Of a stretch of DNA of 64,000 bases, positions 10,560 to 20,800 are shown piece after piece (position 1 is the stretch's first letter; each line of letters starts with the position of its first letter). A program made the translations under genes and the position numbers. Source of the DNA: Micropterus salmoides. Its lineage: Eukaryota; Chordata; Actinopteri; Centrarchiformes; Centrarchidae. The notes under the pieces are model-generated. The model was not told the DNA's origin, searched no databases, and was given only the letters and a program-made list of their open reading frames with translations. The stretch is taken from assembly GCF_014851395.1 (NCBI RefSeq), contig NW_024041150.1, positions 42,035,437-42,099,436 on the forward strand, in the 5' to 3' direction.

Positions 10560-11560
10560 ATATTTTTCTCATACTTTTCTCTGTTGCACATGCGCAGTTC
10601 TCAGGTAAGGACTACTAGCCAATCAGAAGCAGAGAAGGGCAGGTCGTAAGAAATAAGCTGTGTTTTACTCTGCTGTTGTTGCTGCAGGGGTCTGTGTGAC
10701 GGCGGGAGCAGAGGGCTCTGTGATCGGGCGGCTGGCCGGCCTCACATGCTCCTCCCGCAGGTTGGCACAGGCTTCCCCCGCAGACACTCGCGGAGCTCCT
10801 CAACTCCGAAAATATTCAAGCACATTTTTGTTCCACCATCACTTCTCGTAAAACTGTCAATATTCGGAATCTACACAGCTGATTTCACACCTCAAAACTT
10901 CTCAGAAGTGGATTTAGTGATGAAATTTCATACGAAAACTGTAAAATATAAAACCTTCTGTTGCTGGCCTCTGTCTGGTGCAGCAATGATGATGCAGTGA
11001 ATAGTGACGATGTTTTTACGTTATATTTTAGTATCCCTCAGCTCGCTTGGAACCTCGACGGAGGTGAGGTGATATGATACAATGGAAACCCAAACAAAGG
11101 TGAGTGGAGCCAAAGGGCCTCCGCTCAGACTAGCTTGGTTTGAGGGCGTGCCTGACCCCGCTAGCCGCTTGGCAAGCTTTATGACGCGTTTTCATTGTGA
11201 CATCACAAGTAAAGGAAGTGAAGGGCTGGACTACAAACAAGCTGTTTTCAGGCAGTTCAGAGCAGAGCTTTCTGTGGGAGATGGGAACTCCCTTTGGGCT
11301 GGAGCTTTTTCAATTTGCAAACCTGTTACATGCACACAAAAAAAAGTATAAAACTCAATAAAGGAGAGGGAAAAGCCAAAAAGAGGAATACCACCTGTTT
11401 AACTTGTTTGTTTTTGTGTCTTTGAACTTTGTTGAATTATTAATAATTGTGTTTTAATTAGTCAACCTCTGGTCTGAGACTCGCATGTGTGTGTTTTTCT
11501 CTTCTGTGGCACTTAAGGACAGTAAATACCTTTCTGTATAAAACTTTTCTACATGCTTTC
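10560..11560. repeat. Unclassified interspersed repeats between pseudogene B exons
   Basis: 11020-11350 (for example atgacgcgttttcattgtga and aagtgaagggctggactaca) is a repeat type I recall from many fish genomes but cannot classify. 10560-11020 contains G/C-rich sequence without recognisable coding motifs. They replace the region where Ig1 and the signal exon of pseudogene B should be. Confidence 0.4.
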
Positions 11561-11815
11561 ATCCTCTTTCTTCTATTCTATTATATACTGTAAGAATAAC
11601 TATGCACTGTTAACAATCGCAATGAACACTTGCTACAATGTTTGTGTTGTTCTTTGCTGCCATATTATCAAACAACACTGAAATTCCTGCTCTTTGTCTG
11701 ATTTCTTTCTTTGCGTTAATTTTGTTCACTCTGTAACTCACTGCTGCTTTTAAAATCCCCAGAAATGTTTGAGACCTAATCTTTGAGACAACATGGAGAC
11801 AAACATTCACACATT

Positions 11816-12015
11816 AATCAGAATCAGAATCAGAATCAGTTTTATTGCCAGGTATGTGTACACATACGAGGAATTTGACTCAGGATTGAACATTGCTCAC
11901 GATGTGCTTACTCATACAATAATAAATAATAATATAAAATATATATATGTATAAAATCAGACACAAACTACAGAATAGACTACACTAATATACACACTAT
12001 GAACAAAACAATATA
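11816..12015 (-). repeat. Interspersed repeat with (AGAATC)n end next to exon 1 of pseudogene B
   Basis: Begins with repeats of cagaatcagaatcag followed by ttttattgccaggtatgtgt, a common teleost LINE/SINE tail read in reverse; it then becomes AT-rich. It lies immediately downstream of the exon 1 donor (12027). Confidence 0.5.
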
Positions 12016-12400
12016 GACTTACTTACCTAGCAGCCACGGTAAAGACAATTCCTCCATTTTAACTCTCGGACATCTGAGATCAACACATTACGTTCACCAG
12101 TCACACCAAGTAAAACCCTCCTCCTTCCTCTTTGTGTGTCACTCATTCTCTTGTGGTTTTCTCTCACAAAGTTAACAGGAAATTTACTTTATGTTGAATT
12201 TCAAAGTGAAAAACTGACCAGGTTGTGCAAAGCCACAGTGGTGACACTTACTGAGAAACAAATCACATCTTTTGCCAATTTAGTCTTTTATATTAACTTG
12301 GTATTTGTATATAATTTAACAAACGCACATACCTATATGAAAAAAATTAGCATATGGTCATGTGGCAATAATTAAAGGACAACTGAAAAATAGAGACCTT

Positions 12401-12481
12401 TCGTTTGGTCTTATTGACACCTTATGTTAACTTACCACTCAGTCAAAGCACCAGCTGTGCTCCATGTTTTTACACTGCACC

Positions 12482-12513
<32 letters not shown>

Positions 12514-13170
12514 TGTCATCATTCAACCTCAAACCTGATTTCTGGCTTGACTGCAGGCTGCAGGCTCTCAGGGCCTTTTGATATATTTACTTTTACTCAC
12601 AGGACACCTGATCCACCTTTTCTTAATGTATTTCTTGAAATGGAGAAAAAAGGAATTTGCAACAAAACAAACAAATGTTATTTGAATGAGTTTTTTTGAT
12701 TCAGACAACATCCAACAGAAATATGGCATTGTTTTTGTTTTTATCACTTTTATGTTCAAACTAAATTATTAAATAGAGACATTTGGTTTGTTCTTATAGA
12801 CACCTTATGTTAACTTACCACTCAGTCATAGTGCCAGCTGTGCTCCATGTTTTTACACTGCACCTTCATCACTTCATCATCGTCATCGTCATCGTCATTG
12901 GCATCATTCAACCTCAAACCTGATTTCTGGCATGGCTGCAGAACATTGACTTAGAAGCCAAATGTTGTCAAGACCGGCAGGGCGGTAGAAAGTCCAAAAA
13001 AGTACTTTCATTAAAAAACAACAACAAAAACAGGCTCTCTGGGCCTTTTATTTTGATACGTTTTCTTGCTTTTATGAATGTTTTTCTTGAAATGGAGAAA
13101 TGAAAAAAATGAATTAGTTTTTTTTGATTCAGACAACATACAACAGAAATATGGCATTTTTGTTTCTTCT
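12401..13170. repeat. Tandem direct repeat (two copies) with a CAT-type microsatellite
   Basis: Copy 1 (about 12401-12740) and copy 2 (about 12774-13165) share cttatgttaacttaccactc, the stretch after tgctccatgtttttacactg, attcaacctcaaacctgatt, and gattcagacaacat ending in cagaaatatggcat. Copy 1 has an (ATC)n run at about 12484-12515; copy 2 has an interrupted version. The poly-His open frame here comes from the microsatellite. Confidence 0.8.
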
Positions 13171-14257
13171 TTTATATTTTCAAACAAAAATCAAACAAAC
13201 AAAAAAAAATGACTATCCAAACTTACACTTCTCTTCTCGAATGCTGACTGGAATCATGACCTGTATGCAACTGTATGAATGCCATCCACCGAAGTGGCTT
13301 GTAAGAGTGCCTGTTAACGCCACTGCTGAATTCAAGCCACATTTGGTGGGTGCTCATGTGAAGCCATGTTGCCATGTCCTTATTACATCTGCTGTGTTTC
13401 ACCCTGTACAGATTAAAGTGCTGCAGTTACACATGTGGCTACAAGAGGGCTCTGTTGACAGAATTGTTAATTCTGGTCAGTAGTTGAATTGTAGTGTATT
13501 TTCAGAGATTATAACATAGATAACATGATTTTATTTCATGTATAAACAAAAATGTTTAGGTTTGTTTTAACAGGTCAACTTATGTACTTACTTGTAATTA
13601 TTCAAGACTAATACTAATTAATTAATATATATACACCACTCTCTGATTAGAGATCCTGTCCTTAAAGTAGCTGTGAAGCCAGCATCTCAGTGTTACCATC
13701 TCTACCACAAGCACCACTGACTTGAAGCTTACTTAGTGCATGTTGATGGGGAGACGGGCTAAAATAAATCAGAAGTTTTGGTTCACAGTTAATGAGTGGG
13801 GCTCCTGTCTCCTAGAGTCAGATGGATATTAGCTCATCATTGTGTTCCCAATAGAGAGACATGTCCAGGATGTGGTCTAGCCTAGCTGACAGGTAGAGCC
13901 AACTGGGACTACCTGTCCTCCCAGGATGTTATCACTCCACCACAGCTGTAAATATAAACGTGCTTCACTGAAGTGTTGTAGCTAGTTACATTCTTTGCCT
14001 CTAAGTGTGCAGGTCTGACATTGTTGTAGATGCACATCTGTAGGTCGATGATGTTGGGGAACTATTTCTCACTCCATTTTTTTCTTCCTGCTGCAACAAT
14101 ACAGCATCTCCACAGAGATAAATTTAGGATTCAGCAAAGTCTGTGTTGTGATGGAAGCCTTACAAACAAACAGAAATAACTTTCTCTGCTGAATGAAAAC
14201 GTTGAGGAAGAGCTTTTGTACCAGAATAATGAACAAGTGAAAAGATACAGTGCTTAG

Positions 14258-14787
14258 CAGTGTTGTAATACTCGAGACCAAGACCATTAGTCTCGTCTCG
14301 GACTTGACCGCATTTGTACTCGGTCTTGTCTCAAACATTGAGGACTCAGGATTTTATTTCAAGACCAGTCAAGACCATAACTTTAGGAATATCAATTAAT
14401 TGCTTTTGCACTGTCTGATTTATTTGTTAACATCCTAACTTTGATTGGATGTAAAACATATTGCTTCAAATGCAACCAATAAACCTAATTAAAAATGCGT
14501 TGTTCCCGTTAACGACTGTCACCCCTCCCCGCGAAGGTAAGCAGCATGGAAAAGCAGTGTTAAATAAAGAATAGATAAAATAAGTTAATAAAAGTTGGTT
14601 TCAGCGCTTAGTGTTTGTATGTGGGTGTTTTAATGTGGATCTTTCAGATCAATCTGAGAAGTATCGTGTCGTGCCGTGCAATGTGTGGAACTTGATCTCG
14701 ACTTGGTCTCAGCCCCTAAAAGTCTTGGTCTCGATAATCTCTGGTCTTGACTTGGTCTCGATTTAGGCGGTCTTGACTACAACACTA
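14258..14787. mobile_element. MITE-like element with agtgttgta inverted ends
   Basis: Left end cagtgttgta and right end ctacaacact are inverted. The subterminal parts are rich in ctcgagaccaagac/gtcttgacttggtctcga motifs that also pair with each other. A 3-bp TAG may flank it, as in Harbinger/ISL2EU-type elements. No coding region. Confidence 0.6.
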
Positions 14788-14975
14788 GTGCATTTAAAAC
14801 ACTTATTTTACATGTACCGCTGTAACAGTACTCAGACATGAAGTGACACTTGTATGCTTTATTGTCGGTGTTGGGGATTAACTAGTTACATGTAATTTAG
14901 TAACAAAATAAATGTAACTGTCAACAGAAATTCAACCTTAGATGTTGTTTGTGCAGTTACATTTATTGTGGCAGC

Positions 14976-15050
14976 AACCTCTAGTGGCTGTACAATGGTA
15001 GAGCATGTGAGTCTTTCACATGTGCTACCATTGTACAGCCACTAGAGGTT
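14976..15050. repeat. Near-perfect 35-bp inverted repeat (hairpin)
   Basis: Arms 14976-15010 and 15016-15050 pair at 33 of 35 positions with a 5-base loop (gtctt). The arm begins aacctctagtggctgtacaa. It could be a tiny foldback transposon or a pre-miRNA-like hairpin. Confidence 0.85.
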
Positions 15051-15245
15051 CATGCATCATAAATAGCCTGAAAGTCCTATTGCGAAGTTGGTGAATTCAG
15101 AGGAGGGATTGGAATGTTGCAGGCCTTCACACAGGAGACAGGTGTTCAATTTCTTTGTGAAACAAGACCGATTTAAAAAAAAAGTTACATAGGTTACATA
15201 AATTACGCATTAGCATTAGAAAGGTTTGATATGTTAGCTTCGTAG

Positions 15246-17800
15246 CATTAGCATTAACTAATAATAATAAAAATAATAGTCTTTATTTATAGAGCTCTTT
15301 TTAAAAAACAAGTTACAAAGTGCTCTCACAAGAGCAAAGAAAATAAAATACAGATAAAACAAATACACAATAAAAGCAAAAAAAAAACACTTGACTAAAG
15401 TACATGTTAAAAGTAAATATAAAAAAATATATAAAACAGAATAAAATAAAATAAAATAAAATCAGGAAAGGCTATCCTATAGAAGTATGTTTTAAGAAGG
15501 GACTTAAAAGAGTTGCCTGACTCAGCCGCACTGATCTCCTCAGCCAGGCTGTTCCAGAGCCTCTGAGCCCTGACTGCCAAGTTTTTTTCCCCCTTTAGTT
15601 TTAAGTCGAGACTCTGGAAAAGACCTCTACCCGAGGATCTCAAGGTATGTGCTGGAGCGTATGGGACTAAAAGGTCAGAGATATAACAGGGAGAGAGGCC
15701 TGAAAGGTAATCAATAAAATTTTAAAGTTAATTCTAAAACATACTGGGAGCCAGTGTAATGAAGCTAAAACAGGGGTGATGTGATGGTATTTGTTTGTTT
15801 TGGTTAAAAGCCTGGCAGCTGAGTTCTGGACAGTCTGGAGTTGATCAATAGATTTTTGGGTCAAGCTAGTAAAAAGGCTGTGGCAGTAATCCAGGCGTGA
15901 TGAGATAAAAGCATGTATGATGGTCTCGGTGTCCTTAAAAGTTAACATTGATCGTATTTTTGATATATTTGTAAGATGGTAAAAACACGATTGCAGAAGC
16001 TTTGTGATGTGCTGACTGAAACTTAAATTACTGTTGAACCTGATGCCAAGATTTATAGAAACAAGCTTGATTCACTAGGGAACCAGCAGATGGCAGTATT
16101 TGCTTTGGCATTTGATGGGACCCAAAGACCAGGATCTCTGTTTTGTCCGAGTTCAGTTGGAGGAAATTATTTGACATCCAATTTTTGACATCACAGAGGC
16201 AGTCAGTAAGTGAACTCAGCAGTCTGTCTGTGGAACTGATGGGCAGGTACAGTATCTCACAAAAGTGAGTACACCCCTCAAATCTTTGTATATCTTTTCA
16301 TGTGACAACACTGAAGAACTGACACTTTGCTACAATGTAGTGAGTGTACAGCTTGTATAACAGTGTAGATTTGCTGTCAACTTAAAATAACACATCACAC
16401 AGCCATTAATGTCTAAACCACAAAAATGAGCACATCCCTAAGTGAAAATGTCCCAATTGGGGCGAATTAGCCATTTTCCCTGGTGTCGTGTGGATCGCTC
16501 TCACACTCCCTCCTAATGGTCATTGGAAGTTCAACATGGCACCTCATGGCAAATAACTCTCTGATGATCTGCAAAAAAGAATGGTTGCTCTACATAAAGA
16601 TGGCCTAGGCTAAAGAAGATTACCATGACCCTGAAACTGAGATTCAACACGGTGGCCAAGACCATACAGCGGTTCAACAGTACAGGTTCCAGTCAGAACA
16701 GGCCTCACCATGGTCGACCAAAGAAGTTGAGTGCATGTGCTCAGCATCATATCCAGAGGTTGTCATTAGGAAATAGATGTATGAGTGCTGCCAGCGTTGC
16801 TGCAGAAGTTGAAGGGGTGGTGGATCAGCCTGCAAGTGCTCAGACCATATGCTGCACACTGCATCAAATTCGTCTGGAAGGCTGTCGTCCCAGAAGGAAG
16901 CCTCTTCTAAAGATGATGCACAAAAAAACCTGCAAACAGTTTGCTGAAGACAAGCTGACGATGGACATGGATTACTGGAACCATGTCCTGTGGTCTGATG
17001 AGACCAAGATAAACTTATTTGGTTCAGATGGTGTCAAGCGTGTGTGGCGGCAACTAGGCGAGGAGTACAAAGACAAGTCTTTCTTGCGTGGAAGAGGACT
17101 CCAGTGGCAACCTGTGAAGATCTGGTGAACTCCATGCCCAAGAGGGTTAAGGCAGTCTTGGAAAATAATGCTGGCCACACAAAATATTGACCCAATTTGA
17201 CCATTTTCACTTAGGGGTGCACTCAGGTTTGTTGCCAGCGGCTTAGACATTAATGGCTGTGTGTTATTTTGAGGGAACAGCAAATTTACACAGTTACACA
17301 AGCTGTACACTCACTACATTGTAGTGTCAAAGTGTCATTTCTTCAGTGTTGTCACATGAAAAGATATAATCAAATATTTACAAAAATGTGAGAGGTGTAC
17401 TCACTTTTGTGAGATACTGTAGAGCTGTGTGTCATCAGCGTAAATATGAATAGGAACACCATGTTTCTGGATAATGTGTCCTAGGAAAATAAAATGGGTC
17501 CTAAGACCAACCCCTGAGGCACACCGTATTTAACCGAACTAAATGAGGAGACAGTTTTTCATAGACACACAGAACCTCCTATTGGACAGGTACGATGAAA
17601 ACCATTCTAAAGCTGTACCAGAGATCCCCACCCAGTGCCTCAGTCTGTCTAACAAGATGTTGTGATCAGTGGTCCAGGAGTACCAGGACTGAGCACATGC
17701 CATCATCAGCAGGTTACTGTTGACTTTAAGCAGGGAAGTCGTTGTTGTTGTTTTCCAGTACAGCAGTTGTTCTTTGCTATAAAAGGTCATTTGGAAATTG
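15246..17800 (-). mobile_element. L2/Rex-like LINE reverse transcriptase remnant (minus strand)
   Basis: Read on the minus strand from about 17790: TDHNILLDRLRHWVGISGTA and FSSYLSNRRFCV (palm region), then interruption by the Tc1 element, then LNSDKTEILVFG, SRLDYCHSLFTSLTQKSIDQ, LQTVQNSAARLLTKTNKYHH, TPVLASLHWLPV, and finally VRAQRLWNSLAEEI with FKSLLKTYFYRIAF. These are the C-terminal blocks of teleost L2/Rex-type LINEs. Stops and small gaps make it inactive. Confidence 0.85.
16250..17419 (+). mobile_element. Degenerate Tc1-like transposon inserted in a LINE
   Basis: Inverted ends read acagtatctcacaaaagtga on the left and the matching complement on the right; TA target duplications lie at 16248-16249 and 17420-17421. 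The transposase remnant (frame at 16625-17128) keeps VAKTIQRFN and the first catalytic motif [11 protein letters not shown], but the region with the second D and the E is deleted. It interrupts the LINE within the codons after the reverse-transcriptase ADDTQLY region. It belongs to the same family as the copy at 56616-57880 and the fragment near 28610. Confidence 0.85.
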
Positions 17801-17858
17801 TTCTAAAATTTTAAAGGAGGGCAGGATCCAGACGAGGCTTTTTAAAAACTGGATAAGC

Positions 17859-20800
17859 TCAGAAGCGATGCTCTGTGATGACAGCATTGATGACGTCATA
17901 GTCATTATCCAATCCCTCCTCACCCTGCGTGGGCAGGGTAATCACCATGGAGACCGTTTGGTCATTTCCTGTTAAAAACAACTGTGAATCATCAACACCA
18001 GCGATTTATTTATTGATTGACTGATAGATTGTAAGGTCAGCAAATGATTTAGCGTGTTACCTGCGGCCCTGTCTCGATAAAAAGACACCATGAGGAAAGT
18101 GGAGATGCAGTAGGGACAGAACACCACTAGGTAGTACACCAGTCTGAACATAAGCTGGAGTGGGTCTGAGGCCGGGGGAGGAGGACCGGTTACAGGTTTA
18201 CCTGTAGAGAGAATCCCACCTGGTCAGATAAATCTCTGGATGAAATAAGTCCTGAAATCAAAGGTAACCTCCTCACCTGTGACAGAGATCCAGCTGGATG
18301 GAGACTCTCCACGACCTCTGATGTTACACTTGTAGAGGCCTTCATCAGACTTGTTAACATGGTGGATGGTCATGTGACCTGTAGGCTCAGTCCTGATGAG
18401 GGAGCCATCTTTATAGAAACCAGCTGGGAGGTTGGAGGGAGGGGTCCTTGATTTACAGTGCAGAGTGACATCATGTCCCTCCATCACAGGGAGGACAGGA
18501 CTCTGCAGGATCACTGGTCCATCTCAACACAGAGACAAACTACAGCATTTCATCATTTACACACAGCTTCATCAACACTAACTCCACCGTCTGGACTGTT
18601 TATCTGCAATACCGGCTCTGGTAAGACAGAACATTAGTTTAACATTTTAATTAAAGTTTATTGTTGTTGTTATTGATTGCGAGGGTTAGTGGTTGTTTGT
18701 TCATGTGATCTGAGGTATACATGCAGTCTAGAGAATCCTTTACATATGGTGAGTTAAGGCTCATCTCTGGGCTTCTCTCAGCTCTCCACTCCTGAAGTAG
18801 TGGTGGGCAATATGGCAAAAATATATCACGATTTATTTCAGGCAGGATCACAATGTACGATCTTATCACGATTCATTTTCATGTTGGTTTTTGAGACTTT
18901 TTTGCAAGATATTTGTTTAAAATAGAACAGTTTGACGACAGGGAATACAGGACTGAAGTGGTTTTCTTGTCAGGTTTGGCTCTTGGCACCCTGGGGCTGA
19001 CTCTGCTATTATGACAGCTAGCAGCACTTCTAACCAAGCTAACTATCTACAAATTCATACAGACACAGTTACAGTTTAGCATAAAGCAAATGTATATGCT
19101 CATCAAGAAACTCTGTAAATCACATAGTACTGGATTCCCTGTTGGTCTCCATGTTTTGTCCCATACATGTCGTGTTCACTGGGAGGCTGCTGAGCATGGT
19201 TTCATTGCCCTCTTGCTTGGCTCTGGTTCTGGTGCCCAATCCGGCGACCTTCGCTCACATTATCCTGGCCTGAAAACCTCCAGTGCTTGAGTAGAGTTGT
19301 AATGTTAAACACTTCCCAGGCGCTCCGAGCTCCCAGTCAGATATGACCACTAACTGAGCTAATTATATAACGGCAGCTAGTTAGCCGCGCTTAGCAGTTA
19401 CTTTAGCAACAACTAACACTTTCTGATCAACAGCAAACTCCATAAATCCCAGACACTTGAGGTAGAGCAATTAATTTATTAATTTTAGGACGCCCATCAG
19501 TTACAGTGTTGCCTTTGGAGACAGCGGAGGACGCAGGAAACGAGGCCGTTGACTTGCAATAATGGCAGAGCAGCTGTCAACTGCGTGTACTGTAGCACGA
19601 TACTAACAATCTCTCTGAAAAGGCAGATCATGGGGAGTTTTTAATCGTTCGTGATCTGACATCGTAATATCGCACACCCCTCTCCTGAAGTACAACTTTG
19701 CTTTCTTCCTCTTTGGGTTAAATTGTTTACCTTTGAAGTAAAAAGGTGAATAACTCTGACTCAGTGTTCAGAGCTGTGTTTGTAATTAATCTGGTAAATC
19801 CTGATTAGACCCATTAAACCAGACATTACAACCATCTGATCTTACCAGTGACAGTGATGTTGATGGTGTTACTGGTTGCTCCCTCTCTGGACTCACACCA
19901 GTAAACTCCACTGTCCCAATAGAAAAGGTAGCTGATGTTACAAGAAGATCCAGCTGGTTCTCCCCAGCCAGCTCCACACTGAGTCCTCATTTTTCTGGTT
20001 GTGTTCCTCCTCAGCGTCCATCCAGCAGAGCTGTCGTCCTCCTCACAGCTCAGAGAGACAGATGTCCAGGTGAAAAACTGAGAGCTGCTGGGACTCACAG
20101 TCAGAGAGGCTGGAGGAAGAGACAGAAAGATGTGGTTAGAGAGATGATTTTTATTTGTTTTCTCCACATTCCTGATATTCCTACTTTCTCACTGTCACTT
20201 CTTCACTGCTGAACTGATCTCTGTGCTTCAGGTGCTGAGTTTCAGAGAAGAAGCCTGAATCAAACTCAAACAAATGTTTTCTGCATTTTTTTAAATTTAA
20301 GTTAATGTTGGTATTAAACACATAGCACAAGATCTGGCAACATGCGTCTTACTTACTTGTAAATATATTAGTATTATTTTTCCACCTTCTCTTGTAGCCG
20401 CTGCATCCTGCTGTGCAGTCCTGGTTTCTGAATTACATTTTTAAACCAACAGTTGTAGCTTTGGCTCCAGTCTACAACACTGTGGCATCAAAACTGCATT
20501 CAGTGTTTTATTGTATTTGTAAGCTGTCCTAAACACTGACTGTTCTGTCAGGGAGTGAATAACTTTTCAGCTGTGAGAGAAGAAGTTTGCTCACCTTGGT
20601 TTGCAGATGCAGGCAGAGCTGAGGTTGTAGGTTTACCTGTAGAGAGAATCCCACCTGGTCAAATGAATCTCTGGATGAAATAAGTCCTGAAATCAAAGGT
20701 AACCTCCTCACCTGTGACAGAGATCCAGCTGGATGGAGACTCTCCACGACCTCTGATGTTACACTTGTAGAGGCCTTCATCAGACTTGGAAACATGGTGG

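Larger units (their letters stand above)
10043..12057 (-). pseudogene. Pseudogene B: decayed Fc-receptor-like unit
   Basis: Exon 1 is intact at 12057-12027 (MEELSLPWLL plus donor gtaagt), and the tail exon at 10158-10043 is open ([19 protein letters not shown]). In between, no second signal exon and no Ig1 can be found. Ig2 (about 10554-10338) is cut off at its 5' end, has an 11-bp deletion near 10493 relative to the paralogs that shifts the frame, and has the first core cysteine changed (LHC to LHS-like). The stem exon (from 10262 down to about 10219) keeps its acceptor but is cut before the membrane segment and donor. I call it a non-functional unit; promoter and exon 1 could still be transcribed. 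Confidence 0.8.

Noticed and set aside
12424..12699. Poly-histidine open frame
   Set aside because: Produced by the (ATC)n microsatellite in a tandem repeat.
12401..13170. CRISPR-like repeat array
   Set aside because: Only two long direct copies, no short repeats with regular spacers; eukaryotic context.
17859..20636. Second half of gene C as an independent two-domain gene
   Set aside because: No first exon or complete signal exon lies upstream of 20109; the only in-phase upstream exon is the hybrid linker of the fusion.
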